In this document: one piece after another, positions 56,309 through 64,000 of the stretch
Numbering within the stretch: position 1 is the stretch's first letter
Layout of the letters: every line of letters begins with the position of its first letter
Source: Actinomadura chibensis NBRC 106107
GTDB lineage: Bacteria > Actinomycetota > Actinomycetes > Streptosporangiales > Streptosporangiaceae
Length of the DNA stretch: 64,000 nt
Direction: 5' to 3'
Assembly: GCF_001552135.1 (NCBI RefSeq)
Contig: NZ_BCQP01000041.1
Location: 1-64,000 of the forward strand
The notes under the pieces: model-generated
Database searches by the model: none
Seen by the model: the letters and a program-made list of their open reading frames with translations, nothing else
Told to the model about the DNA's origin: nothing
Translations under genes and position numbers: made by a program

Positions 56309-57262
56309 TTGCGTATCCGAGCAGTCGGCCCTGCCCTGCCTGCCCTGGCGGGCGTGCTGGCCGTCGTGCTGGTCGCGGGCACCGGCTGCGGCGGTTCCAG
56401 CTCCGCCGACAACGGCGACGGCGGCGGCGCGAAGAAGGTGAAGGTGGTCGCCACGACCACGCAGGTGGCCGACTTCGCCCGCAACATCGGCGGTGACAGG
56501 GTCGCGGTCACCCAGATCCTCAAGCCCAACGTGGACCCGCACGACTACGAGCCGTCCCCGGCGGACATCCAGGCCATCGCCGACGCCGACCTGGTGGTGA
56601 AGGGCGGCGTCGGCCTGGAGAAGTGGCTGGACCAGACGATCAAGTCCGCCGGCTTCGACGGCCCGGTGGTCGACACCAGCAAGGGCGTGGCCATCCGCAA
56701 AGGCACCGGGGAGGAGGCGGACGGCGACCCGCACATCTGGCACAACCCCAGGAACGTCGAGATCATGAGCCGCGACATCGCCGCCGCGTTCGAGGCCGCG
56801 GATCCCGCCGACAAGGCGGCCTACGAGGCGAACCTGCGGACCTACACCGGCAAGCTCAGGCAACTCGACGCCTGGATCGCCGGACAGATCGACTCGCTGC
56901 CCGCCGACCAGCGCAAGCTGGTCACCAACCACGACGCGTTCGGGTACTACGTCGACCGCTACCGCCTGACGTTCGTCGGCTCGATCATCCCGAGCTTCGA
57001 CACCTCGGCCGAGCTGTCGGGCAAGCAGCTCAACTCGCTCGTCGCCAAGATCAGGTCGACCGGCGTGAAGGCGGTCTTCTCCGAGTCCTCGCTGCCGCCC
57101 AAGACCGCCGAGGCCATCGGCCGCGAGGCCGGAGTGAAGGTCGAGGCGGGCGAGGACTCCCTCTACGGGGACACGCTCGGCCCGGCGGGCTCGGCGGGCG
57201 CCACATACCTGGAGATGGAGCGGCACAACACCACCACCATCGTCACGGCGCTCAGGGGCTGA
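56309..57262 (+). CDS. znuA: Zinc/manganese ABC transporter solute-binding lipoprotein (ZnuA-like)
   Basis: A 317-residue lipoprotein of cluster 9 (A-1). The TTG at 56309 follows GGGGGGA. The signal ends in VAGTGC. Metal ligands are expected in VDPHDYEPSPADIQ, GDPHIWHNPRNVEIM and the VTNHDAFGYY segment. The His-rich loop seen in many ZnuA proteins is missing. Zur-box-like sites upstream point to zinc. It is followed two bases later by the ATPase gene. Confidence 0.88.
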   Translation: MRIRAVGPALPALAGVLAVVLVAGTGCGGSSSADNGDGGGAKKVKVVATTTQVADFARNIGGDRVAVTQILKPNVDPHDYEPSPADIQAIADADLVVKGGVGLEKWLDQTIKSAGFDGPVVDTSKGVAIRKGTGEEADGDPHIWHNPRNVEIMSRDIAAAFEAADPADKAAYEANLRTYTGKLRQLDAWIAGQIDSLPADQRKLVTNHDAFGYYVDRYRLTFVGSIIPSFDTSAELSGKQLNSLVAKIRSTGVKAVFSESSLPPKTAEAIGREAGVKVEAGEDSLYGDTLGPAGSAGATYLEMERHNTTTIVTALRG

Positions 57263-57264
57263 CG

Positions 57265-58026
57265 ATGGGCACTCAGGAAAAGGCGCTGCGGCTGGAGAAG
57301 GTCAGCGTCGCCTACGGCCCGGCCCTGGCTCTAGAGGAGATCGACGGCGGGGTCGCGCCGGGTGAGGCCGTCGCGCTGATCGGCCCGAACGGCGCGGGCA
57401 AATCGACCCTCATCAAGGCGGTCCTCGGTCTGGTGCCCCTGGCCGCGGGACGGATCACCGTGCTGGACGCCTCGCCCGCCCAGGCGCGCCGCGACGTCGC
57501 CTACGTCCCGCAGGCCGACACGCTCGATCCGGAGTTCCCGATCTCGGTCGGCCAGGTGGTCCTGATGGGGCGCTACCGGCGGATCGGCTGGCTGCGCCGC
57601 CCGAAGGCCGCCGACAAGCAGGCCGCCCACCGCGCCCTGGAGCGGGTCGGCCTGGCCGACCGCGCCCGGCACCGGTTCGGGACGCTGTCGGGCGGGCAGC
57701 GCCAGCGCGTCCTGCTGGCCCGCGCGATCGCCGCCGAACCCCGCCTGCTGCTGCTGGACGAGCCGTTCAACGGCGTCGACGCCGTCAGCGAGCAGGCGCT
57801 GCTGGACGCGATCGCCGCGCTGAAGAAGCAGGGCGCGGCCGTGGTCGTCGCCACCCACGACCTGGCGCTGGCCCATCTGGCGTGCGAGGGGGTGTGCCTG
57901 ATCAACCGCCGGCAGTTCGGCTTCGGGCCGACCCGCGCCACGCTCACCCCCGACCGGCTGCGCGCCACCTACGGTGGCCACGCGCTCGAACTGCGCGGCG
58001 ACCGTGTCATCGTCGCCCACTCCTAG
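57265..58026 (+). CDS. znuC: Zinc/manganese ABC transporter ATP-binding protein
   Basis: A 253-residue ATPase with Walker A GPNGAGKST near residue 40, VAYVPQADTLDPEFPISV as Q-loop region, signature LSGGQRQRVLLARAIA, Walker B LLLLDEPFNGVD and switch VATHDLALAH. The PEFPISV and VVLMGRYRRIGWLRRP segments are typical of metal importers. It drives the two permeases encoded next. Confidence 0.92.
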   Translation: MGTQEKALRLEKVSVAYGPALALEEIDGGVAPGEAVALIGPNGAGKSTLIKAVLGLVPLAAGRITVLDASPAQARRDVAYVPQADTLDPEFPISVGQVVLMGRYRRIGWLRRPKAADKQAAHRALERVGLADRARHRFGTLSGGQRQRVLLARAIAAEPRLLLLDEPFNGVDAVSEQALLDAIAALKKQGAAVVVATHDLALAHLACEGVCLINRRQFGFGPTRATLTPDRLRATYGGHALELRGDRVIVAHS

Positions 58027-58035
58027 GCGGCGGCC

Positions 58036-58914
58036 GTGTACCAGTTCTTCGTCGAGCCGTTCACGTTCCCGTTCATGGGCCGGGCGCTGGCCGTGATGAT
58101 GGTCCTGGGCGCGCTGGCCGGGACCGTCGGCGTGCTGATCCTGCTGCGCCGCCTGGCGTTCATCACCGACGCGCTGACCCATACGGTCTTCCCCGGCGTC
58201 GTCATCGGCCACCTGCTCAGCGGGGACGGCGGCATCTTCTGGGGCGCGCTGGCCGCGGGCGCCGCGACCGCCGCGCTGCTCACCCTGCTCACCCGGCACC
58301 GCGCCGTCACCGAGGACACCGCCCTGGCGGTCCTGCTGACCACCTTCTTCGCCGTCGGGGTCGTGCTCGTCTCCCGGCAGTCGGGCTACACCGCCGATCT
58401 GACCGCCTTCCTGTTCGGCCGGGTCCTCACGGTCACCGGGCAGCAGTTGGCGCAGACCATGGCGGTCGCCGTCCTGGTCATCGCCGCGCTGGCGCTGCTG
58501 CGGCGGCCGCTGATCGCCCGCGCGTTCGACCCGCACGGCGCCCGGGCCGCCGGATACCGGATCGGCATGCTGGACCTGGTCACCAACACCATCGTCGCCC
58601 TCGTCGTGGTCGCCTCGGTCCGGGCGGTCGGGACGGTCCTGGTCATCGCGCTGCTGATCGTGCCCGCCGCCGCGGCGCGGGCGATGTCGGACCGGCTCGC
58701 GCTGATCGTGCCGCTCGCCGCCGCCCTCGGCGCGCTGGCCGGCTGGACGGGCCTGGCGATCAGCTACGACGCCTCGATCCACCACGGGCTGCGGCTCGCC
58801 TCCGGCGGCACCGTCGTGCTCGTCCTCATCGCCTGCTACGCGGGCGCCCTCGCTGCGGGAACGATCCGGCGGCGGTGGCGCGTCCGCCGACCCATTCCGG
58901 GGAACGCGGCATGA
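58036..58914 (+). CDS. znuB: Metal ABC transporter permease (first)
   Basis: A 292-residue membrane protein with about eight helices. It has the family entry FPFMGRALAVMMVLGALAGT, DALTHTVFPGVVIGHLLSGD (the conserved ALSHxxFPG-like motif), the FDPHGARAAGYRIGMLDLVT loop that binds the ATPase, and VGTVLVIALLIVPAAAAR. The GTG at 58036 is nine bases after the ATPase stop. The gene overlaps the second permease by four bases. Confidence 0.9.
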   Translation: MYQFFVEPFTFPFMGRALAVMMVLGALAGTVGVLILLRRLAFITDALTHTVFPGVVIGHLLSGDGGIFWGALAAGAATAALLTLLTRHRAVTEDTALAVLLTTFFAVGVVLVSRQSGYTADLTAFLFGRVLTVTGQQLAQTMAVAVLVIAALALLRRPLIARAFDPHGARAAGYRIGMLDLVTNTIVALVVVASVRAVGTVLVIALLIVPAAAARAMSDRLALIVPLAAALGALAGWTGLAISYDASIHHGLRLASGGTVVLVLIACYAGALAAGTIRRRWRVRRPIPGNAA

Positions 58915-59741
58915 CGGCGGTCGACCGGGCGCTCCTCGAAGCCGTCCTCCTCGGCGTGGTCGGCGGATTGATCAGCGTGCAGATCGTGCTGCGCCGGCTG
59001 CCGTTCTTCACCCTGGCCATGACCCACGCCACCTTCCCCGGCGTCGTCCTGGCCGCGGTCGCGGGCATCGACCTGTACGCGGGCGGCGGCCTGTTCGGCG
59101 TGCTGATCGTGCTGGGGGTGCTGGCCCTGTCCCGGCGACCGGCGCAGGCCATGAGCACCGCGATCGGGATCATGCTGTCGGCCGGGTTCGCGCTCGGCGT
59201 CGTCCTGCTGTCGGCGCGCGACGGCTTCTCCAAGGACCTGACCGCCTACACCGTCGGCCAGATCCTCACCGTCGGAACCGGCGACCTGATCGCCGTGACG
59301 GTGGTCGGCGGCATCGTCGCCGCCCTCCTCCTCGGCGCGGGCAGGCAACTCACCTTCCGCGCCTTCGACCCCGGCGGGTACGCCGCCGCCGGCTACCGCC
59401 CGGCCCTGACCGACCTCGCGCTGCTGCTGACGGTCGAGGCGGTGATCGTGGTCGCCGTGCCCGCCGCCGGCGCGATCCTGTCGGTGGCCGTCCTGGTCGG
59501 CCCGGCCGCCGTCGCCCGCCTGTGGACCCACAACATCCCGGCCATGACCGCCATCGCCGTCGCCGCGGGCGCGGCCAGCGGGCTGATCGGCGTGCGGATC
59601 TCCACCCACTACGACGTCGCCGCGGGCGGCGCCATCACCCTCGTCACCGGAACCCTGTTCGTCTCGTCCCTGGCCGCGACCACGGCATGGAACGCGGCGG
59701 CCACCCGCCACCGGCGCCGTCAGCCCGCACCCTGCTCATGA
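58911..59741 (+). CDS. Metal ABC transporter permease (second)
   Basis: A 276-residue paralogue of the preceding permease, with THATFPGVVLAAVAGIDLYA, FDPGGYAAAGYRPALTDLAL and GAILSVAVLVGPAAVARL. A pair of distinct permeases, instead of a ZnuB homodimer, is like the Tro/Sit/Mnt-type importers, so the pore is probably a heterodimer. The substrate (zinc by the Zur sites, manganese possible) cannot be settled by sequence. It ends the operon. Confidence 0.88.
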   Translation: MTAVDRALLEAVLLGVVGGLISVQIVLRRLPFFTLAMTHATFPGVVLAAVAGIDLYAGGGLFGVLIVLGVLALSRRPAQAMSTAIGIMLSAGFALGVVLLSARDGFSKDLTAYTVGQILTVGTGDLIAVTVVGGIVAALLLGAGRQLTFRAFDPGGYAAAGYRPALTDLALLLTVEAVIVVAVPAAGAILSVAVLVGPAAVARLWTHNIPAMTAIAVAAGAASGLIGVRISTHYDVAAGGAITLVTGTLFVSSLAATTAWNAAATRHRRRQPAPCS

Positions 59742-59825
59742 AGCGATTCGGCGCGGAAGCGGCAAACCCGCCGGGTTCCTGGGCAGCCTTACAGGGCACG
59801 CCCCTCGGACGATAAGGACACCGGA

Positions 59826-60605
59826 ATGGACCGTCGCCAGGTGCTCACCATGCTCGCCGCCGCCACGGCAGGAGTCGCGGCCGGGGCGACCCCCGAACTG
59901 TGGCGTCGCGGAGGGCATCGGTCCGCGCACGCGGCGGGGGCGGGGCGGACGCCGCCCCCACCGCCCGATCCAGGGTTCGTCCCCGCCGGGAAGCTGAGAG
60001 CGGTCACCAATCCGATCCGCTCCCTGCACGACCTGACTCCGGCCGCCCCACCGAACGCGGTGGCCCTGACCATCGACGACGGGCCGCACCCGTACTGGAC
60101 GCCCAAGATCCTGGACGTCCTCGCCGAGCATGACGTACCCGCGACCTTCAACATGATCGGGATGCAGGTGCCGGGGAACGCCCGGGTCGTCCAGCGGATC
60201 GTCGCGGCGGGGCACCAGATCGCCGATCACACGCTCAACCACCCGCTCGACCTTCCGGCGTTACCCGTGCCGCGCATCCGGCAGGAGATCGCCGAGGCGC
60301 ACGACCGGATCGCCCAGGCCGCCTCGGCGGCCCCGCGGTTCTTCCGCGCCCCGGGCGGCGCCTGGTCGCGGCAGGTCGTGGACATCGCGACCTCGCTGGA
60401 AATGATCTGCGTCGGCTGGGGAGTCGACCCGCGCGACTGGGCCCGTCCCGGAGTCCCCCACATCACCGCCGACCTCGAAACGGCCAAGCCGGGCGACATC
60501 CTGCTGTGCCACGACGGTGGCGGCGACCGCTCCCAGACCGTCACGGCACTGCGCACCGTCCTGCCCGCCCTCAAGCAGCGCGGCCTGACCTTCGTCGCAC
60601 TCTGA
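59826..60605 (+). CDS. Exported polysaccharide deacetylase (NodB domain)
   Basis: A 259-residue protein. Residues 1-30 hold a twin-arginine-like signal (MDRRQVLTMLAAATAGVAAG). The NodB motifs are TIDDGPHPYWTP (catalytic Asp pair), the zinc His-x3-His in DHTLNHP, and FFRAPGGAWS and LLCHDGGGDRSQTV as motifs 3 and 5. It should remove acetyl groups from chitin-like or cell-wall sugars. It stands between the zinc importer and the VOC gene with its own spacing. Confidence 0.9.
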   Translation: MDRRQVLTMLAAATAGVAAGATPELWRRGGHRSAHAAGAGRTPPPPPDPGFVPAGKLRAVTNPIRSLHDLTPAAPPNAVALTIDDGPHPYWTPKILDVLAEHDVPATFNMIGMQVPGNARVVQRIVAAGHQIADHTLNHPLDLPALPVPRIRQEIAEAHDRIAQAASAAPRFFRAPGGAWSRQVVDIATSLEMICVGWGVDPRDWARPGVPHITADLETAKPGDILLCHDGGGDRSQTVTALRTVLPALKQRGLTFVAL

Positions 60606-60675
60606 GACACCCCCACCAACGGGGCAGCCGTGCCGAGGTCGTCAGTTCGGTGCCCGTGCTGGCAGGTTGGTGGGC

Positions 60676-61056
60676 ATGGACATCAACTGCGTGATCGTCG
60701 ACTCCACCGATCCGGAGCGGCTGGCGGCCTTCTGGAGCGAGTTGCTCGACCGGCCGGTCGCCGGGCGGACCGGGCCGTACGTCTGGCTCGAACGCGGGAA
60801 CGGGCTGGGCGTGGGATTCCAGCGCGCCGACGGCTCCAAGGCCGGGAAGAACCGGCTCCACCTGGATCTGGAGTCGGAGGACCCGGCCGCCGAGCAGGCC
60901 AGGGTGGAGGCGCTGGGCGGGCGGCGGCTGACCGAGTACGACCCCGGCGGCTTCCTCGTCATGGCCGATCCCGAGGGAAACGAGTTCTGCGTCATCCCCA
61001 AGGGCTCGGTCGAACTGGACGACGAGGGCCGCGCCCACTACCTGCCAACCGACTAG
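60676..61056 (+). CDS. VOC family protein (glyoxalase-like domain)
   Basis: A 126-residue protein of the glyoxalase-like fold. It reads DINCVIVDSTDPERLAAFWS, NRLHLDLESEDPAAEQARVE and DPEGNEFCVIP, typical of actinomycete stand-alone VOC proteins. Only the His of LHLDLE and the Glu of NEFCV look like metal ligands. A binding or resistance role is as likely as catalysis. The ATG at 60676 has only a weak ribosome-binding site (GGTTGG). Confidence 0.8.
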   Translation: MDINCVIVDSTDPERLAAFWSELLDRPVAGRTGPYVWLERGNGLGVGFQRADGSKAGKNRLHLDLESEDPAAEQARVEALGGRRLTEYDPGGFLVMADPEGNEFCVIPKGSVELDDEGRAHYLPTD

Positions 61057-61085
61057 CGCTCGTCGAACCTGGCACCGGGGCTACC

Positions 61086-61099
61086 CTTTCAGTTCAAAG
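61086..61099. promoter_or_regulatory. TTCAAAG site at the ROK promoter
   Basis: CTTTCAGTTCAAAG overlaps the predicted start after a TACCCT -10-like box (61082-61087). TTCAAAG/CTTTGAA motifs recur at 62309-62334 and 62458-62464 on the other side of the regulator gene, so they may be its operator. Confidence 0.4.
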
Positions 61100-61128
61100 C
61101 CTGTGGACATGAGCGAAGGGTTTGCGGC

Positions 61129-62319
61129 ATGGTGCCATCTGGCGGGGCGCTCGCCGAGCTGCGGCGGACGAACCTGGAGAAGGTCGTTTCCGCACTGCGG
61201 CAGGGCGGTACGTTGTCGCAGTCGGAGCTGGCGAGGGTGACGGGGCTGTCGGAGGCCACCGTCTCGAATCTCGTCCGTGTACTCGTCGAGGACGATCGGG
61301 TCAAACTCTCGAAGGGACGGCGGAACGGCCGGAGCGTGAACCTGGTCGAGCTGGACGCGGCGGCCGGGGAACTGGCGCTGGCGGTCGCGGTCGGGCGCGA
61401 GGCGATCACCGCGGCGGCGGTCGACCACGAAGGCTCGGTCCTGGTCGAACGGTCGCGCCCGCGGGTCCCGGAGTCCCCCTACGGCGAAGAGCGGGCGACG
61501 ATCGTGGAGCTGGTCGAGGCCGTGCGCGCCGCGGACGGGGTGTCGTCGCGGCCGCTCGCCGGTGTGGGGCTGGCGCTGTGCGTGTCCATCGATCCCGTCT
61601 CGGACACCGTCCCGGCGGGGTTCGGCGGGCAACTGCCGGCGTTCGATCCGTCCTGGTACGGCGCCGACGTGACGGGCGAGCTGGGCGAGGAGACCGGCCT
61701 TCCCGTCCGGCTGATCAACGACTGCGACGCCGCCCTGCTGGCCGAGGTGCGGTGGGGCGCCGCGCGCGGCTGCCGGGACGTGCTCTACCTGCATCTGAGC
61801 TCGGGGGTCGGCGGCGCGATGCTGCTCGGCGGGCTGCTGTACCGCGGCGGGGCGGGCGGGATCGGGGAGCTCGGGCACTCGTCCACCGACACGAGCGGCA
61901 GGCTCTGCCTCTGCGGGAACCGCGGCTGCCTGGAGACGAAGGTCGGCGGCGAGGCCCTGCTGAGCCATGTGGCGGACCTCCACGGAGACGACCTCACGCT
62001 CGACCGGCTCGCCGAGCTGGCCCGCTCGGGCGACCCCGGCTGCGCCCGGATCGTCACGGACGCGGCGCAGGACATCGTCACCGGGCTGGCGAACGTCGTC
62101 GCGGTGCTCGCGCCCGAGCGCTTCGTCCTGGGCGGTGCGCTGGCGGCCGCCGGTCCCGCGCTGCTGGACCCGGTCAGCCGCGGGATGCGGCGGATGGCGA
62201 GCCCGCGCAACTGGCGCGGGAGCGTCGTCCTGGCCGAACTGGGCGGCCATGCCATCGCGCGCGGGGCGGCGCGGTACGCCTTCGACGGCGCCGACCTTTG
62301 CCTTCAATCTTTGAAGTGA
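61129..62319 (+). CDS. ROK family transcriptional regulator
   Basis: A 396-residue NagC/XylR-type regulator. The N-terminal HTH is TLSQSELARVTGLSEATVSN. The ROK sugar-kinase-like domain has SSGVGGAMLLGGLLYRGGAG and the zinc motif GELGHSSTDTSGRLCLCGNRG with the Cys-x-Cys-Gly-x2-Gly-Cys ligands. Ligands are usually sugars or sugar phosphates. It lies ahead of a solute-binding protein gene of the peptide/oligosaccharide class, which it probably regulates together with itself. Confidence 0.9.
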   Translation: MVPSGGALAELRRTNLEKVVSALRQGGTLSQSELARVTGLSEATVSNLVRVLVEDDRVKLSKGRRNGRSVNLVELDAAAGELALAVAVGREAITAAAVDHEGSVLVERSRPRVPESPYGEERATIVELVEAVRAADGVSSRPLAGVGLALCVSIDPVSDTVPAGFGGQLPAFDPSWYGADVTGELGEETGLPVRLINDCDAALLAEVRWGAARGCRDVLYLHLSSGVGGAMLLGGLLYRGGAGGIGELGHSSTDTSGRLCLCGNRGCLETKVGGEALLSHVADLHGDDLTLDRLAELARSGDPGCARIVTDAAQDIVTGLANVVAVLAPERFVLGGALAAAGPALLDPVSRGMRRMASPRNWRGSVVLAELGGHAIARGAARYAFDGADLCLQSLK

Positions 62320-62334
62320 TTTCCTAGTTCAAAC
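62309..62334. promoter_or_regulatory. CTTTGAAG / GTTCAAAC inverted sites after the ROK gene
   Basis: CTTTGAAG (62309-62316, spanning the ROK stop codon) and GTTCAAAC (62327-62334) form an inverted pair spaced by 10 bases, upstream of the binding-protein promoter. A further TTCAAAG is at 62458-62464, just before its ribosome-binding site. Confidence 0.4.
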
Positions 62335-62352
62335 TCTTTATCCATTTAGAGC

Positions 62353-62382
62353 TTGCGGTTTCTGCCGCACGCGCCTTACGGT
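62353..62382 (+). promoter_or_regulatory. Promoter of the peptide-type binding-protein gene
   Basis: TTGCGG at 62353-62358, an 18-base spacer and TACGGT at 62377-62382. The predicted leader is about 90 bases. The TTCAAAG-type sites flank it on both sides. Confidence 0.5.
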
Positions 62383-62476
62383 GTGCGAACAGTGAGTTTG
62401 GCGCGCTGCCAGCCGTATTTGTGCTGGTCATGCGCGCATGGCAACTCATCGACTGCCTTCAAAGTATGGAGAGATC

Positions 62477-64000
62477 GTGGTCGGTACACCGAAGACCCAC
62501 CGACGCGCCGCGCCGCGCCCTAATCGCCCGGCGGGCGTGCTGGGCGGCGCGCTGCTCGTGGCCGCGCTGGCGACCGCCTGCGGGGGAGCGGGCGGCGGAT
62601 CCGCGGGCACGCCCGCGCGGCAGAATCCCGAGACGCTGACCATCGCGGTCGCGGCCCCGCCGCAAAGCCTGAATCCCGCGCTGGCGGGCAACGGCGACCC
62701 ACTGATCATCCCGGTGGAACTGGCGTACGACCCGCTGATCTACCTCAAGTCCGACGGAAGCCTCGCCCCCGGTCTGGCGACCGCGTGGAAATTCGTCGGC
62801 TCCGGCAACAAGGTGTTCGAACTGACGCTGCGCCCGGACGTGAAGTTCGCCGACGGATCGAGCCTGACCGCGCAAGGGGTGGCGGACTACTTCGCCTATT
62901 TCGCCAAGGCGGGAGGTCTCGGCGCGTCCCGCGTCCAGAACTTCGAGAAGGTCACCGTCACCGGACTGCTCGGCCTGCGGATCGAGCTGAAATCGGCGAA
63001 TCCCGAACTGCCCTACATCCTCACCCAGGGTTTCGCGATCGGCGACGTGATCAGCCCGCTCGGGCTCAAGGACCCGAACAGACTCGGCACCTCGACCGCC
63101 GGAGCCGGGCAGTACGTGCTCGACACCGCCGGAAGCGTCACCAACCAGACGTACGTGTTCACCCCGAACCCGAATTACTGGAACCGCGCGGCGATCAATT
63201 GGAAGAAGGTCGTCGTCAAGGTCATCCCCGACTCCAACGCCGCCCTCGGCGCGATGCGCACCGGGCAGGTCGACTACATGATCAGCGACACCAAGGGCGC
63301 CGACGCCGCGAAACGGGCGGGCTTCGACGTCACCACCTGGCCGTACCTGTTCGGCCACATCCAGCTCCTCGATCGCGGCGGGACTCAGGTCAAGGCGCTC
63401 GGCGACGTCCGCGTCCGGCAGGCGCTGAACTACGCCGTCGACCGGAAGGCGCTGGCGAAGGCGCTTTTCGGGAAGTACGCCGCCCCGAGCGACCAGATCC
63501 TCCTGCCCGAGGCGGACGGATACGACCCGTCCCTGAACGGCCGCTACCCCTACGATCCCGCCAAGGCGAAGAGCCTCCTCAAGGAGGCGGGATATCCGAG
63601 CGGATTCTCGATGGTCATGGCGGCCTACAACCTCCAGCCCGGCGAGACCGACGCGGCCCAAGCCGTCGCCGGCTACTGGGCGAAGATAGGCGTCAAAGCC
63701 AAGATCGACGTCCCGGTCAGCATCAGCGCCTACACGAGCGGGCTCACCGGCAAGAAATACCAGGCGCAGATGTTCGAGTACGGCGGACTGCCGATGTATC
63801 TGGTGGCCGACCAGTTGCTCAACACCGGCAGCCTTTTCAACCCGTTCGGCAACTCCCACCCCGAAATCACCAAGCTGATGCGCGAGGGAGCGGCCGCGGA
63901 CGACGAGTCGCGTCCGGCGATCTACAAGCGGCTGCAGAAGGTGCTGGTCGAGCAGGCGTGGTTCGTTCCGTTCGCGAGCATCGACAAGGTCACGGTCGCC
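62477..64000 (+). CDS. Peptide/nickel-type ABC transporter solute-binding lipoprotein, cut at right edge
   Basis: The first 508 codons of a family 5 solute-binding protein that runs off the window. The GTG at 62477 has GGAG five bases upstream. The lipobox is in VAALATAC. SBP_bac_5 features are LTIAVAAPPQSLNPALAG, LAYDPLIYLKSDGSLAPGLA, DVKFADGSSLTAQGVADYF and VRVRQALNYAVDRKALAKAL. Such proteins bind peptides, oligosaccharides or glycosides, and the ROK regulator upstream favours a sugar-containing ligand. Little of the protein should be missing, since family members are usually 520-560 residues. Confidence 0.9.
   Translation, partial: MVGTPKTHRRAAPRPNRPAGVLGGALLVAALATACGGAGGGSAGTPARQNPETLTIAVAAPPQSLNPALAGNGDPLIIPVELAYDPLIYLKSDGSLAPGLATAWKFVGSGNKVFELTLRPDVKFADGSSLTAQGVADYFAYFAKAGGLGASRVQNFEKVTVTGLLGLRIELKSANPELPYILTQGFAIGDVISPLGLKDPNRLGTSTAGAGQYVLDTAGSVTNQTYVFTPNPNYWNRAAINWKKVVVKVIPDSNAALGAMRTGQVDYMISDTKGADAAKRAGFDVTTWPYLFGHIQLLDRGGTQVKALGDVRVRQALNYAVDRKALAKALFGKYAAPSDQILLPEADGYDPSLNGRYPYDPAKAKSLLKEAGYPSGFSMVMAAYNLQPGETDAAQAVAGYWAKIGVKAKIDVPVSISAYTSGLTGKKYQAQMFEYGGLPMYLVADQLLNTGSLFNPFGNSHPEITKLMREGAAADDESRPAIYKRLQKVLVEQAWFVPFASIDKVTVA

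Noticed and set aside
1..64000. A transferred island or prophage, and tRNA, rRNA or CRISPR features
   Set aside because: I saw no integrase, transposase, att-like repeat, tRNA cloverleaf or spaced repeat array, and composition is fairly even apart from short promoter regions.

Overview
The window is 64 kb of very GC-rich DNA with short intergenic gaps, frequent ATGA and GTGA stop-start overlaps, many GTG starts and a few TTG starts. It encodes F420-type LLM oxidoreductases, an MSMEG_1061-type flavoprotein, a Zur-type Fur regulator and Tat-type signal peptides. Together these indicate the chromosome of an actinomycete. An Actinomadura-like member of the Thermomonosporaceae is my inference from overall gene style, not a demonstrated assignment. 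I saw no tRNA, rRNA, CRISPR array, insertion sequence or phage gene.

Layout. 1-2,400: the start of an ABATE/CGNR-type regulator diverging from a DUF1348 protein across a set of AACGGAT half-sites, then a secreted beta-domain protein. 2,439-20,592: an aromatic catabolism region. It holds an LLM oxidoreductase and IclR regulator, a DUF3237 protein diverging from a VOC protein, a WGDGLPVIPP-family protein paired with a UGSC-like cysteine protein, an SDR, a Liv-type ABC importer (SBP-H-M-G-F), another SDR, an alpha/beta hydrolase and a cupin. Reading back the other way is a seven-gene Rieske ring-hydroxylating dioxygenase operon (alpha, beta, small protein, cis-dihydrodiol dehydrogenase, ferredoxin, reductase, class II aldolase). 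20,869-25,950: a Tat-exported metallo-beta-lactamase-fold hydrolase, a phosphotransferase, a GNAT, a methyltransferase, a decayed regulator/transporter pair and an alpha/beta hydrolase. 26,190-40,486: a DapB-like dehydrogenase, a 2-oxoacid dehydrogenase E1alpha/E1beta/E2 set with hydantoinase/oxoprolinase A and B subunits between E1 and E2, a second LLM oxidoreductase and a second Liv importer (SBP-G-F-H-M). 40,546-46,695: a PDR/VanB reductase, a PPOX flavoprotein, IclR and LysR regulators and the last two steps of the beta-ketoadipate pathway (pcaF, pcaI, pcaJ). 46,685-53,350: a secreted serine protease, a GH20 hexosaminidase, an SDR diverging from an HxlR-SCP2 regulator, a membrane-anchored protein and a secreted amidase-domain protein. 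53,662-59,741: a zinc homeostasis locus (TIGR03943 protein, permease, Zur, then a divergent ABC importer with two permeases). 59,826-64,000: a polysaccharide deacetylase, a VOC protein, a ROK regulator and a truncated peptide-type solute-binding protein.

How it works together (inference). The two Liv importers would bring in aromatic or amide-type compounds. The Rieske operon would dihydroxylate and re-aromatise a ring, and PcaF/I/J would finish a beta-ketoadipate-type route. No standard ring-cleavage dioxygenase is obvious, so the single-domain VOC protein and the cupin are the local candidates for that step. One 15-bp palindrome type, CAGAR-N5-YTCTG, sits at the promoters of three transcription units in this region and may define a small regulon of the local IclR protein.

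The most unusual signal is a short dispersed element seen three times (about 6,519, 14,535 and 36,856). Each copy lies exactly between two genes. It opens at the upstream gene's ATGA stop, encodes a similar 19-26 residue peptide across a TCGT-loop hairpin, and ends with its own stop overlapping the next start codon. It therefore inserts a mini-ORF while keeping translational coupling intact.
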